Assembly: GCA_964019335.1 (NCBI GenBank)
Contig: OZ025750.1
Span: 124,001-188,000, forward strand
Length of the DNA: 64,000 bases
Reading direction: 5' to 3'
From: Diplonema japonicum
Taxonomy: Eukaryota > Euglenozoa > Diplonemea > Diplonemida > Diplonemidae
In this document: one piece after another, positions 40,000 through 51,000 of the stretch
How positions within the stretch are numbered: the first letter of the stretch is position 1
How the letters are laid out: the number at the start of each line of letters is the position of its first letter
Translations under genes and position numbers: made by a program
The notes under the pieces: model-generated
The model's input: only the letters and a program-made list of their open reading frames with translations
The model's database searches: none
Told to the model about the DNA's origin: nothing

Positions 40000-41782
40000 C
40001 CCCTAAACGCCCGCGCGGACGTTTTTGTCCTTATTTCAAAATTTGCTTTTTCGCTAAGTACTTTTGAACACGGCCCCTGGACTTCAAAATATGGCATTGT
40101 TGCGCGGTTTATTTTGTCTTGGAACTACATTTTGCGTTAAAGGTTTTGTTTTAATTGAAACCGGCAGGGTTGGCTTAAAATGAAATCAGATGGTCAAAAT
40201 AGCAGCGAAAACGTGAGTCTCCCCCGACTGGTCAGAAAAAGAAGAAAAAGACGATGAGGCGGTCAAAGAGGGGCCGGAAACGATGCTTGGGTGGGAGAAA
40301 TACTCCCAAAGGCCCGAAACATATCATTTCCGTAAAAAGGTGGGCTTAGGACACCTCTAGGTGAAGCGGCCAATGAGGAGGGTGTTTTTAATTTTTTTTT
40401 TTACACACGCGGTACTTGAGCTCATAGTTTCTTCCACGAACGGTCGTTTCGGTTCAAAAAAACAGCGGAATCGAATCTTTCCATCCCAGAGTACAAAATT
40501 TGGCTTGGGTTGGTCCTGTTAATGGGTTTACGCTCGGCACCGAACATGAAGAGCTACTGGACAACAAATTCTAATTTAACCATCCCGGCTTTTGAGAAAA
40601 TGAGCAAACCGATTCGTTGACATACAGCGCTACCTCACCTTTGACAACCTGGAAAACATTTGGAAGGCCTGAAACTGCACCTCATGCGCAGGTTTCTTGA
40701 CATCATTGTCAACCGGTGTAGGACTGTGCGGACCCCTGGCAAGTGGTTGTCTGTTGACGACAGTGTTATCCCGACAACAATAAAAGTCATGGCACCACGA
40801 AAAAGCAACTCGGTGGGCATCAAGGTAATCGCTACATGCGACTCATAAAACGGTTACCTGGCGAATTTCAACATTTTCAGCAAGAAGTCCACAACACAGG
40901 ACCTAGTCATGCGTACTGTCGACTCCTAAGGGTTTGCTGTCGACCCCTGACCTGCAAGACCAGCTCCAGGGGACTGGAGTTCGGCATATGAAAACCCGGA
41001 AGTGGACCATGGTCGTTTTTTATTGGGTCCTGGAAAGCTGTGTTGCCAACCCCTCCATAATCTGGAAGAAGAGCAGGGAATGCGGCAAAAATTATGGCTT
41101 CCCGAGCTTCAAAGAAGAACTTGTTGGCAAGCTTCTCACCCATGCCCCAAAAACCGATAGCACACCCCCCCCGACAACACCGTCACCGACCCCCAAGCGC
41201 AAACACGCTAGCGATGAGGATTCCCTCACTCAGAAATACACAAAACGTCTCAATTTGACCCTAAATCACACCTCCGAGACCATGATGAACGGAACGAAGG
41301 TGAGGAGGGTTCTCTATGCTGTTCCTGGGTGCGGGAAGAAGGTGCAAACGTGGTGCCCCTGTTGCAAAACCCCCTTATGCAAAACGTGTTTTTTACCCTT
41401 GCATGCTACCCCAGCTGGAAAGAAAACTCACAAGTTGCTTTTTTCATCCCACAGCCCCAAAAAGTCTCCAGACTGACCTCAATCCTAGAGTTCAGGGCAC
41501 CAAATAGGGCTGAAAGCTGCCCTATTTAGCCCAGCCATAACTCCACGGACCCCCCACGACAAGACCCCCCAAAATCGGACATAAAAAGTACACCTTCAAT
41601 CCCCCTCTTACACACATAGTTAAGTGTTCTCATCTGAATCTGGCACCTGGAATTGAAAATTTTAGTACCGTTTACCCCTTTCCTTGCACCTTCCTATGGT
41701 TGCATGCTGCCCTTTTTTTGAGTATTTAAAGCAACAACGAAAATGGGGGGGGTACCGTAGATAGGCTCCGGGCGTTTAGGGG
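40000..41782 (+). mobile_element. piggyBac-like transposon B with TTAT target duplications
   Basis: The ends CCCCTAAACGCCCG and CGGGCGTTTAGGGG are perfect inverted repeats, flanked by TTAT (39996-39999 and 41783-41786). The right subterminal GTAGATAGGCTCCGGGCG parallels element A. The interior encodes a decayed piggyBac-type transposase. Length is 1783 bp, equal to element A. Element C (30578-30910) is its internally deleted relative. Confidence 0.85.
40540..41476 (+). pseudogene. Decayed piggyBac-like transposase
   Basis: Pieces in order: TPGKWLSVDDSVIPTTIKVM (first catalytic Asp region) and SVGIKVIATCDS, with a stop; then RKWTMVVFYWVLESCVANPS, the conserved late helix with an N; then a basic Pro/Ser linker; then a cysteine-rich end WCPCCKTPLCKTCFLPLHAT as in piggyBac C-terminal zinc domains. 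The last about 180 codons (40934-41476) are still open, while the N-terminal half has stops and frameshifts. Confidence 0.75.
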
Positions 41783-41786
41783 TTAT

Positions 41787-42757
41787 AGAGAAAAAAGCTA
41801 CAGGGACGACACGCGAATTTTGGATTTTGATTTTTCACCAAAACTCTGTGCCCTGTTTTTAACCCGTTGCCCGCGGGAACTCGGGTATATTTCGCTGTTG
41901 CCGACGGAGTTGCCGTTTGTAGTTTTTTTTTTCTTCTCTTATTTTTATTATTCCCTCCCCTTTTCTTCCCCCCCCCCTTTTTTTTTTCTCCTCCCTTATA
42001 TTACGGCGTTTTCTTTTTCTTTTTTTTTTTTTTTTTAAATGGGCAATATTGCGAGGAAAAAGTCGTCCCATCTTATTATTATTTTTTTTTGCAAGAACGA
42101 GTCTTTGACATGTCTAAACAAAAAGGGGAACGTTGGCAACGTGTTTCGGGTTGACAAACTTCTTCAGGTTTTACCCGGCACGTACAAACAAGTAGTGAGA
42201 TATGGCGTGAAAACTTTTTTTCTTCTTCTTTCTTCCCTCCTCTTTTTGCAAAAAAAAAAAAAAAAAAAAAAAAAAGAAATAATAATAACGAAAAAAGGAG
42301 AAAGTTGGCAACATGATTTGCGGGCTTAACAAACCTCTCCCTGGTTTACCAAGTGCACGTACAAACAACGGCCAGTCCCTCTTTTTTTTTTTTCTTTTTT
42401 TTTTTTTTTTCTTTCTTCCCGTTCACACTTGATGTGTTGGTACCTCTCGGTATAGATACGTTTCACTGCCCGTCGATCACGTCGATGAGCCAGCAGCTCC
42501 TTTTTTTTTTGCCGAGTAAAAAAAAAAAAAAGAAGATAAAAGAAAAGAAAAAAGATCGCGCCAGACGTCGGGGTGAGGCGATCCCGAAGAAGTCGGGTGG
42601 ACCATCGCGTCGTGCGGCAGGCCTCAGATTACCTTTTTTACTCGAACAAAAAAAAAAGAGGGTGTAGGGTGGGGAACAAAGCTTTTTTTTTTTTTTTTTT
42701 TTGCAAGAAAAAAGAAGAATGTTTAGCAAGAATTTATACGGCGAGAGTTCCTCTCTT

Positions 42758-42788
<31 letters not shown>

Positions 42789-42959
42789 TAAGTTTAGTGG
42801 CTCTGGATCAATACAAAAGGGGGGGGAATATAAAATAAAAAAAGTTGGCGAAGAAGAAATAATAATTGCACCCCCCCCCTCCCATTTCTTTTTCTTGTTT
42901 CAGTTTAGACAAAAAAAGAATTTCAAAGAAAAAAGGAAAGGGGAAAAAGAAAAAAAGAA
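41787..42959. other. Spacer with repeat G copies, otherwise low complexity
   Basis: It contains repeat G copies (42091-42190, 42295-42375) and many T, A and C runs. No gene is seen. The end (42890-42960) is purine-rich and leads into the pseudogene. Confidence 0.5.
42091..42190 (+). repeat. Dispersed repeat G, copy 3
   Basis: GCAAGAACGAGTCTTTGACA to CCCGGCACGTACAAACAA is nearly identical to 31275-31374. A more diverged copy follows at 42295-42375 (AAAGTTGGCAACATGATTTG to GCACGTACAAACAACGGCC). Confidence 0.75.
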
Positions 42960-44594
42960 AATGAAGTCATCGGCAACACGAAAAAGGCATTCTCCATGTA
43001 ATTGACGAACAGATCCCAGGCAAGGTGGCGCATTAACGACACAGCCTTCTACGGTGTGGGAAGGCTTCACACACAGGCGACTACGGAACAGATTGGTACT
43101 TGCAGCATCTTGTTGAGTTGCAGAACCTTGTCTTTCCAGAACTTATGCAGCAGCAAGAAGTCAAGTTGCTTTGGCAAAGATGTGGTGCGCAAACACGCTT
43201 ATAAGGAATATCTCAACCGACTTAGCCCCCGAGGGGGAAGCCTTCTACTATAGAGTGGGAAGGCTCACAGGTGACCACGGAACAGTACTTGCACGTTGTA
43301 ATGGACAGGGCGTACATTTTGGGCAGCATCGACAAGAAGACAGCGGAGACGAAGGACACGATCAGTGCAGCAGAGAAGAAGGTCGACGATGACCTGAACA
43401 GTGCGCGTGCTGTCCTCTACTCCTCCGTTGCTGCGATTGCTGTCGGGCTCACTGTGGTATCTGTTGTCTTCGTGTTGAGGGTCATCAGGCCGCTTGAAGC
43501 CCTTCAACAGGAAATGTCGTTTGTGGCAGTGATGAGACTTGAGGAGGTGGACACGAAGAAGCCTCTAAGCAGCCTTCAAGAGGTTCGCTTGATGCAAATC
43601 AGTTTCTTTCAGGTGATGAGGAACCTTGCGGAGTACAGGAACTACATGCCCGCTTCTGTCTTGCAAGATGAGGTAGACGATGCGGAAGATGCAGACGAAG
43701 TAGGTGCATCAGAACTCAGCAAGGTCGTCGCTTAGTCATGTGAGGCAATTTGAGTCCGCAGAAGCCAAGAAGCAGAAGGTGACACTTGCGTCATGCAACA
43801 TCCTCTCTTTTCTGAACAGTGCTGACAGCGAGATGCAGGTGCTGAGAATTATCACCGACTACTTGACGATGACACTGGCTCAGGTGAGGAGGACGAAGGG
43901 CATCCCTGACAGCTTCAGCGGGGACAGGCTGTACGTTTCGTGGAACGGGGCCCGCATCTGTCCCTCACACAGGACAGCGGCCTACAACTGTGCGAGGGGG
44001 ATCACGGCTGACACCTCTCTTGGGAAGCGGTTCTCCATCGGGATCGTGTCTGGAGAGGTGAGGTGCGGGAACATGGGTTGCGATGGGATGAAGAAGTACA
44101 CGTTCGTCGGGTCGCTTTCATCGTGGGTCCACATCGTGGAGCGGGTGGGGAGGGCATGTGGTGCGGACATCGCTATCGACAGCATCGTCCGTGAGGAGGT
44201 GGCGACCGTCGCCTTCACAAGGTCCCTGCAGCACGTGCAGTACGAGAAGCACTCTTCCAAGACCCTGGTTGTCCACGAAGCGATGCATGAGAAGGAGGTG
44301 AAGGAAGAGGAGTGGATGTACCAGCTTGCAGAGGGCGGCAGCAAAGATATCAATCTGATGTACAACACAAGTTACGAGCTGTTCATGAAGGGGAACGTGG
44401 AGGGGGCTGTGAAGGCACTGGAGGAGTTTCCTGACGATGGCTCTGAGGTGATGAAGAGGTTCCGAAGAAAGCTGACTTTGGCAGCTTTAGACACAAATCT
44501 GTGTAACCCTTTAGGTGTGGACGGTTTGATCTTCGCGCAGCACTTGCTTTTGAGTCCCCCCCCCCCCCCCCCCACTGGTTTGGGCTTTTTCTAA
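42960..44594 (+). pseudogene. Cyclase-like receptor pseudogene, 5'-truncated (family C)
   Basis: The whole N-terminal half is missing. Recognisable sequence starts near ISTDLAPEGEAFYYRVGRLT (about 43200) and a scrambled extra copy of that piece lies at 43052-43110. A frameshift separates it from YLHVVMDRAYILGSIDKKTA. The cytosolic part is near-identical to copy 1 but a deletion and frameshift with a TAG at 43733 break it before the cyclase-homology domain. The normal TAG stop after LIFA is CAG, so the last frame runs on through a C18 tract. Similarity to copy 1 continues past the gene to about 44680, including the ATTTATTTATTTATTCAG word, so it arose by segmental duplication rather than retroposition. 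Confidence 0.85.
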
Positions 44595-44799
44595 AGCCAG
44601 CACATGCCAACAATGTTATTCTCCGTTTTATTTATTTATTTATTCAGCACTCCAACGACATGACAGGAAGTGGTAGGGAACAGGTCTTTTCAATAAGAAA
44701 AAGAAAAAGAGAAAAAAAAAACAATTACTCTAAAAATGTAGCTCTTCCCTCCTCTCTTTTCTCTTAGCAAAAAGAAAAAAAGAAAGAAAAAAAGGAAAG

Positions 44800-44889
44800 T
44801 ACGCAGTACGAGAAGCACTCTTCCAAGACCCTGATTGTCCACGAAGCGATGCATGAGAAGGAGGTGAAGGAAGAGGAGTGGATGTACCG
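44800..44889 (+). pseudogene. Isolated 90-bp cyclase-like gene fragment
   Basis: GCAGTACGAGAAGCACTCTT to GAGGAGTGGATGTACC is nearly identical to 18074-18160 of copy 1. It is a free-standing internal piece joined directly to the duplicated spacer at 44886, marking an unequal-exchange or conversion breakpoint. Confidence 0.8.
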
Positions 44890-45033
44890 ATCCCTTTTGA
44901 GTACTTTTTCAGGTTTTTCCAAATTTCATAACCTTAATCTTGGCATAATCATGCGGCTCCAAGAAAAAGAAAACTGCAGTATGGGCCAGAACCTTTTCAA
45001 AACAGCATCGATATAAAAATGGGGAGAAAAGAA
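44886..45033 (+). repeat. Duplicated 5' flank of array genes, copy 1
   Basis: GATCCCTTTTGAGTAC, AGAAAACTGCAGTATGG and AACCTTTTCAAAACAGCA, then ATAAAAATGGGG, recur in order at 47568-47672. The block directly precedes the ATG of copy 3, so it is likely to include its promoter or 5' UTR acceptor (TTTTCAAAACAG). Confidence 0.7.
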
Positions 45034-47554
45034 ATGCCGAGCATCAAGGTTCTGAACATCGGGTTGGTGCTCATGTGCATTGTGCTGACAGCGTTCATCT
45101 GCACGTTCCTAGCGATAAGCAGCAACGACGCGGCCCTCGACGACACGAAGGAGTCGCGCGACACCTCCGTCGACTCCTGCTTCAAGACAGGAGAGGAATC
45201 CGTTCAGAACAGAACCAGCGAATTCTTGGATTTAGTGCTGAAAAACGTCATTGGTTACTTAGACCAAAGGGTTCTTCGGCCCTTGGAGACAGAGATCAAG
45301 GAGTGGGCTGACGAGCTACAATCTTACCCATGGGACACTGTAAAACGGTGGGAATGGCACAACAAGGCAAGGTACTACTGGGCCTTCATAAACCTCCGGG
45401 AGGCAGGGCTGACCTACGGGGGATTCGCTCTGAGGAACGAACTTCTGCTGTATTACGCTGAATATATGGATACTGTAATGAGGGGTCCTGACGAGTACCA
45501 CTACTTGGAATTGAATGTTAACTTCGGTGCCGACCACCCATGGGGCGGGAAGGGAAGGAGCTTCACCTCCGCCATTATACACCCCACTGGCCAGTCTACA
45601 GTTTCTAACCCCCTATCGGAGGTGCACATGAACCGAAGTACCTGTCAAAGGAGCGGTCTCGCCACCAACGGGAGCACCCCTGACGAAGCGTGCTTCATGA
45701 CAGATTTCTCGGAGCGAGGAATCCATCGGTGGGGTCGATTGATGCCACCTGGCTTCATTTTGTGGTCCCCACCATATACATCGGGGGTCTACTCCACCGT
45801 TGATCTCACAGCCCCCGTTTACCACAACTGGGTGTACTCTGGTGTGGTCACGTACAGCCTAGAGCTCGAGCGGGTCAAGCTCTTCTTGCAGCAGATGAAC
45901 ATCGGTGGGCCTGTGGACGGGCACCCATCACGGAGCCGCATTTTCATCAATATAAGAAGCCATTTTGTTTTTCCCGAGGCGGCTGGTAGACTGGTGAGTT
46001 CGTCACACGGAAAGTATGAAGCAATATTCTACTCTCTTTTAACCCACAGCCCACAGTGTCATTTCCCCGACTGCTGACTTAATGCTGCCTCAGAACAGCA
46101 CCGACAGCATCATCCGCAACACAGCCTTGTACACTGAGGCGAACCAAATCGACCTGGACGAGTTATTTCTGTCAGAGAGAGTGACTGAACTGAATATCTC
46201 AACCGACCTAGCCCCCGAGGGGGAGAGATTCTTCTACAGAGTGGGAAGACTTACCTACAGCAACGAGACACTGGACTGGTACTTGCACGTTGTAATGGAC
46301 AGGGCGTACATTTTGGGCAGCATCGACAAGAAGACAGCGGAGACGAAGGACACGATCAGTGCAGCAGAGAAGAAGGTCGACGACGACCTGAACAGTGCGC
46401 GTGCTGTCCTCTACTCCTCCGTTGCTGCGATTGCTGTCGGGCTCACTGTGGTATCTGTTGTCTTCGTGTTGAGGGTCATCAGGCCGCTTGAAGCCCTTCA
46501 ACAGGAAATGTCGTTTGTGGCAGTGATGAGACTTGAGGAGGTGGACACGAAGAAGCCTCTAAGCAGCCTTCAAGAGGTTCGCTTGATGCAAATCAGTTTC
46601 CTTCAGGTGATGAGGAACCTTGCGGAGTACAGGAACTACATGCCCGCTTCTGTCTTTCATGAATCGGAAGAAGACAATGTATCAGAACTTACCCTTAGCT
46701 GCAGCAAGAAGTCTACCGAGATTCCGTCCACAGTTGATGCTAATCAGAGATGTGCGGGACAGCTTGAGTCCACAGAAGCTAAGAAGAAGAAGGTGACACT
46801 TGCGTCATGCAACATCCTCTCTTTTCTGAACAGTGCTGACAGCGAGATGCAGGTGCTGAGAATTATCACCGACTACTTGACGATGACACTGGCTCAGGTG
46901 AGGAGGACGAAGGGCATCCCTGACAGCTTCAGCGGGGACAGGCTGTACGTTTCGTGGAACGGGGCCCGCATCTGTCCCTCACACAGGACAGCGGCCTACA
47001 ACTGTGCGAGGGGGATCACGGCTGACACCTCTCTTGGGAAGCGGTTCTCCATCGGGATCGTGTCTGGAGAGGTGAGGTGCGGGAACATGGGTTGCGATGG
47101 GATGAAGAAGTACACGTTCGTCGGGTCGCTTTCATCGTGGGTCCACATCGTGGAGCGGGTGGGGAGGGCATGTGGTGCGGACATCGCTATCGACAGCATC
47201 GTCCGTGAGGAGGTGGCGACCGTCGCCTTCACAAGGTCCCTGCAGCACGTGCAGTACGAGAAGCACTCTTCCAAGACCCTGGTTGTCCACGAAGCGATGC
47301 ATGAGAAGGAGGTGAAGGAAGAGGAGTGGATGTACCAGCTTGCAGAGGGCGACAGCAAAGATATCAATCTGATGTACAACACAAGTTACGAGCTGTTCAT
47401 GAAGGGGAACGTGGAGGGGGCTGTGAAGGCACTGGAGGAGTTTCCTGACGATGGCTCTGAGGTGATGAAGAGGTTCCGAAGAAAACTGTCATCGGCAGCT
47501 TTAGACGTAACTCTGTGCAACCCTTTAGGTGTGGACGGTTTGATCTTCGCGTAG
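45034..47554 (+). CDS. Cache-type receptor with cyclase-homology domain, one intron (family C, copy 3)
   Basis: Exons 45034-46013 and 46057-47554 join in phase 2 to give 825 residues; without splicing, the first frame stops at 46077. TM1 and the first 50 residues match copy 1, the ectodomain is unique (with RYYWAFINL and YHNWVYSGVV as landmarks), and from YLHVVMDRAYILGS to the end it is almost identical to copy 1. VTLASCNILSF and GDRLYVSWNG are as in the other copies. The alternative ATG at 45019 adds five residues absent from other members, so 45034 is preferred. The 3' flank differs from that of copy 1, showing that the shared block ends at the stop codon. Confidence 0.85.
46014..46056 (+). 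other. Intron 1 of copy 3 (43 nt)
   Basis: GTATGAAG...CCACAG. Two AG sites lie close together (46048-46049 and 46055-46056); only the second keeps the frame open into the downstream exon (…VISPTADLMLPQNSTDS). The position (two bases after the SSHG glycine codon) and phase match intron 1 of copies 4 and 5. Confidence 0.8.
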
Positions 47555-47567
47555 CACTGCTGGGCGA

Positions 47568-47715
47568 TCCCTTTTGAGTACTTTTCAATAGCCTTGGTGC
47601 GTAGTCATGCAGCTACAAGAAAAGAAAACTGCAGTATGGTTGGAACCTTTTCAAAACAGCACCGGCATAAAAATGGGGTTCTGAACATGCTCATGTGCAT
47701 TGTGCTGACGGCATT
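47568..47715 (+). pseudogene. Duplicated 5' flank, copy 2, with a 5' gene stub
   Basis: It repeats the 44886-45033 flank and then continues into GGTTCTGAACATGCTCATG and TGCATTGTGCTGACGGCATT, a deleted version of the first codons of the cyclase-like genes, after which similarity stops. It is the remains of a former array unit. Confidence 0.75.
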
Positions 47716-48039
47716 CAGCCGAAAAAAAGACCGAAAAGAATAGTTATCCTTCTACAAATAGGAACCAAAGCATCCTGCCTTCCGGATAGGTTCACAGTAT
47801 TGTTTTTCTTTTTCATTTTTCATAGCACATCCACCACCTTCCCCTGCCATCAAATAGCGGTATATTCCCGGACGTCCTCAGGTACTGTGCCGTTGGAGGC
47901 GTTGCGCATGTCTCCTATTATCCTTTGGTAGTCCGTCGGGGATCAACTCTGGGGGGGGGGAAACAATATTTTATTTCCTTTTCTTTTTTTGCTATTCACA
48001 AAAAGGAAAAGGAAGGGGGGGCGGGTGGGGGGGGCCGAG
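47716..48039. other. Short spacer before copy 4
   Basis: The DNA is unique, with a G-rich run and a purine-rich AAAAGGAAAAGGAAGG stretch directly before the ATG. No feature is recognised. Confidence 0.4.
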
Positions 48040-51000
48040 ATGAGAAACATCAGAAAGCTTCTGAGCATCAGAGTGCTAAGCATCGGGTTGGTGCTCATGT
48101 GCATCGTGGTGACGGCGTTCGTCTGCACGTTCCTCGCGATAAGCAGCAACGACGCGGCCCTCGACGACACGAAGGAGTCGCGCGACACCTCCGTCGACTC
48201 CTGCTTCAAGACGGGAGAAACATCAATCAGAAACAGGACTATTGAATACGTCGATCTGTTAATGGAGAAGGTCAACGACCACACCAAACAGTTCTTAATT
48301 CAGCAAACATCTTACTCCGGCACTTTGGCAAAAGAGCTAGAAGCCATGCCCTGGAACACCATTAAAAACCTGGAGTGGCACAACTTAGGAAGGTACTACT
48401 GGGCATTCAGAAACCTTCGTAAAGCGGGCATCACAATCTCACAACTGCGTCTCCGGAACAACGCCACAATACAATACAGTGAGGGGAATACAATGACCAA
48501 GGTCATGCTGCGTTACGGTGCGGAGCACCCTTGGGGTGCTGTGGGGGGATTTATCGCCGATGCACACACGAAAACCGGAAAACCGTTACTTGTTACAGAC
48601 CCAACTGTTGATGTGAACATGAATGCGTCGGATTGCAAGAGATCTACAAACGTCTCCATCCCAAACGAGCCCTGCACAGCTCAAGAGTTAGATTTTACCG
48701 AGCAAGCAGAGATGGTCCCGATGGGAAAGTCTCTGTGGTTCCCTCCCACCATGATGTCAGGGAGGATATTCATCGCGCTGCTGTCTCCGATCCACCACGA
48801 CGGAGTCCGTACTGGTTATGTTTCGACTGGGGCAGGGTTGACCCATCTCAGCGTGTTTTTGTCATCGTTGAGCATTGGGGGTCCTGCCTACGGGTACCCT
48901 TCGAGGAGCAGGGTTTACATAACGATTCGCAGCAGCTGGGTGCACGGCTCTGCTGGTGTTCTCATCGGAGCCTCGCACGGACGGTGTGATTTCTTTTTTT
49001 TTTTTTTTTTTTAGACGGGGGAGTGACGGCCAACCTGAAGAAGATGGACAAAGTGATGCGGACGGCGTGGTCGGACATCTTCTGCGCACGAACACCAGAA
49101 GACGAGCCGCAGTTCGACGAGTTCCAGAGACGGTACGGTGAGCACATCAAGAGCAACCCGATGGCACACGCCCCCATCGACGCCAAGCTGCTGAAAGAGG
49201 TGATCGGTAAGAAAGCGGACAAGGGGGCATGCGGCGTGGACGGCTGGCGGATTGGTGAGTTGAAGCGCCTGCCGGCTCCGATCCTACAAGCGTTTGCGGA
49301 CCTCTTCAACTTGATAGAGGAGACGGGCGAATGGCCGATGCAGGTCACGACGGCACTCGTATCCCTCATCCCAAAGGGGGAAGGAACGGCACCTCTGGAT
49401 CACCGACCGATCACAGTGACCAGTACCATTTACCGGCTGTGGGCAAGTGCACGACTGGTGCAGGTGCTGAAATGGCAGGAGAGGTGGATCACACCACGAC
49501 AACATGGTTTCAGGCCTAAACACAGCACGACCTCGGCGCTGATTGACTTATGCACGAAGCTAGAACTGGCACTGGTGGAGGACGAGCCGCTAGAAGGACT
49601 TGCATTGGACTTCAGGAAGTGCTTCGACCTGGTCCCGCAACAATTGTCGCGCGAACTGATGCTGGCCCTGGGACTAGACCCAGCAATCGCACGAGCACTC
49701 CAAGGAATGTACGGGCAGATCTCGAGGAGATTCAAGTTCCCCATAGGAATAGGGGCCACCTTTAAAGCAACGAATGGGATACTCCAGGGGTGCCCGCTGT
49801 CGGTGATCATTATAAACGCCTTACTGGCGGTGATGATCAGGACAATCGAGAAGGAAGCACCTGGAACGGAGGTTCTGTCCTATGCAGATGACACGTACCT
49901 TCTGGCAGAGTTGGAGAAGACCTTGCAGGCTGGTAAACGGAACTTTGGAGTTCTGCGGACTCACTGGGATGAAGCTTAACCCGGAGAAAACGGTAGCGTT
50001 TGGCACGAAGAAGGGCTTCCGGTCAAAAGTGCTGGGTGATAGGACAGTAACACAGAAAGGGAGAGAGGTCGCAGTCCCCTATAGAACAGTGACGTCGTTC
50101 AAGGCACTGGGCGTGATGGTGTTCACGAACAGGACAGGAACGACGTGGAACGAGCCAGCGACGGAAGCGGCCAACAAGCTAGACCGGCTGGGAGGGACAA
50201 GCCTGTCCTTCGAAACAAAAGGATACCTGATTGGAGCATCGGTCTTGCCGTCGTGCCTCTACAGCAGCCCGTTCTCCCCTCCGAGTGATGAGGCGCTGAA
50301 GAAGCTAACAACGAGAGTGACCTGCAACCTATGGGGGCCTCACTTCCGAGGACGATCGCCTGCAGCGGTGAATACGGTTTTGCTGAAAGGACACATCAAT
50401 GACCCGTTGTCCTACGTCATCTGTCACTCGCTAAAAGTGATATCGAGCGCGCTGGAAAGGACAGGTCTTGGACAGAGAGTGCGACAAATAGTGCAGAGGT
50501 ACGGCTCACAGAGGACCCCCTTGGGACCGGTGGGGAATCTGATATGCAGGTGGATGCCGAGAATCGGATGGGACTGGGAGAAGATGGAAATAGCCACAGA
50601 ACTTGAGTGGCCCAGCGAGGAAGCGCCTTCAGGGCGGCTGTAAGGGCAGCCAGGAGTGCGACACTAGCAACGGAACGGAAGACGGTCAGCGGACTCGGGG
50701 AAGGAGCAGATCCCAAAACGAATGACCTCTGGAGGACAGCTAAAGATCGCCATCTAGCTTTCTGTATCAAGAGGGTAATTGCGGGAGGGATTCCCTACCT
50801 AAGTCCGTATGCCAGAGCAGGACCAAAGTGTGTACCCCCCACGAATGAGGACGACGAGTCCGAGGACGGAGCGAAGAAGAGGAAGATCAAGACGAGCCAG
50901 CGGCGCATGAAGGACAAGACGAGGCGGGATTTGAATGTGACCTCTGCCCGACCAAGCATGCGGACACAGTAACACTGCTACGCCACCAGCTGTACGAGTG

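Noticed and set aside
45034..46077. Copy 3 as a pseudogene split by a stop at 46077
   Set aside because: A GT-AG interval of 43 nt at the same position and phase as in two paralogues restores the full frame, so an intron is the better reading.
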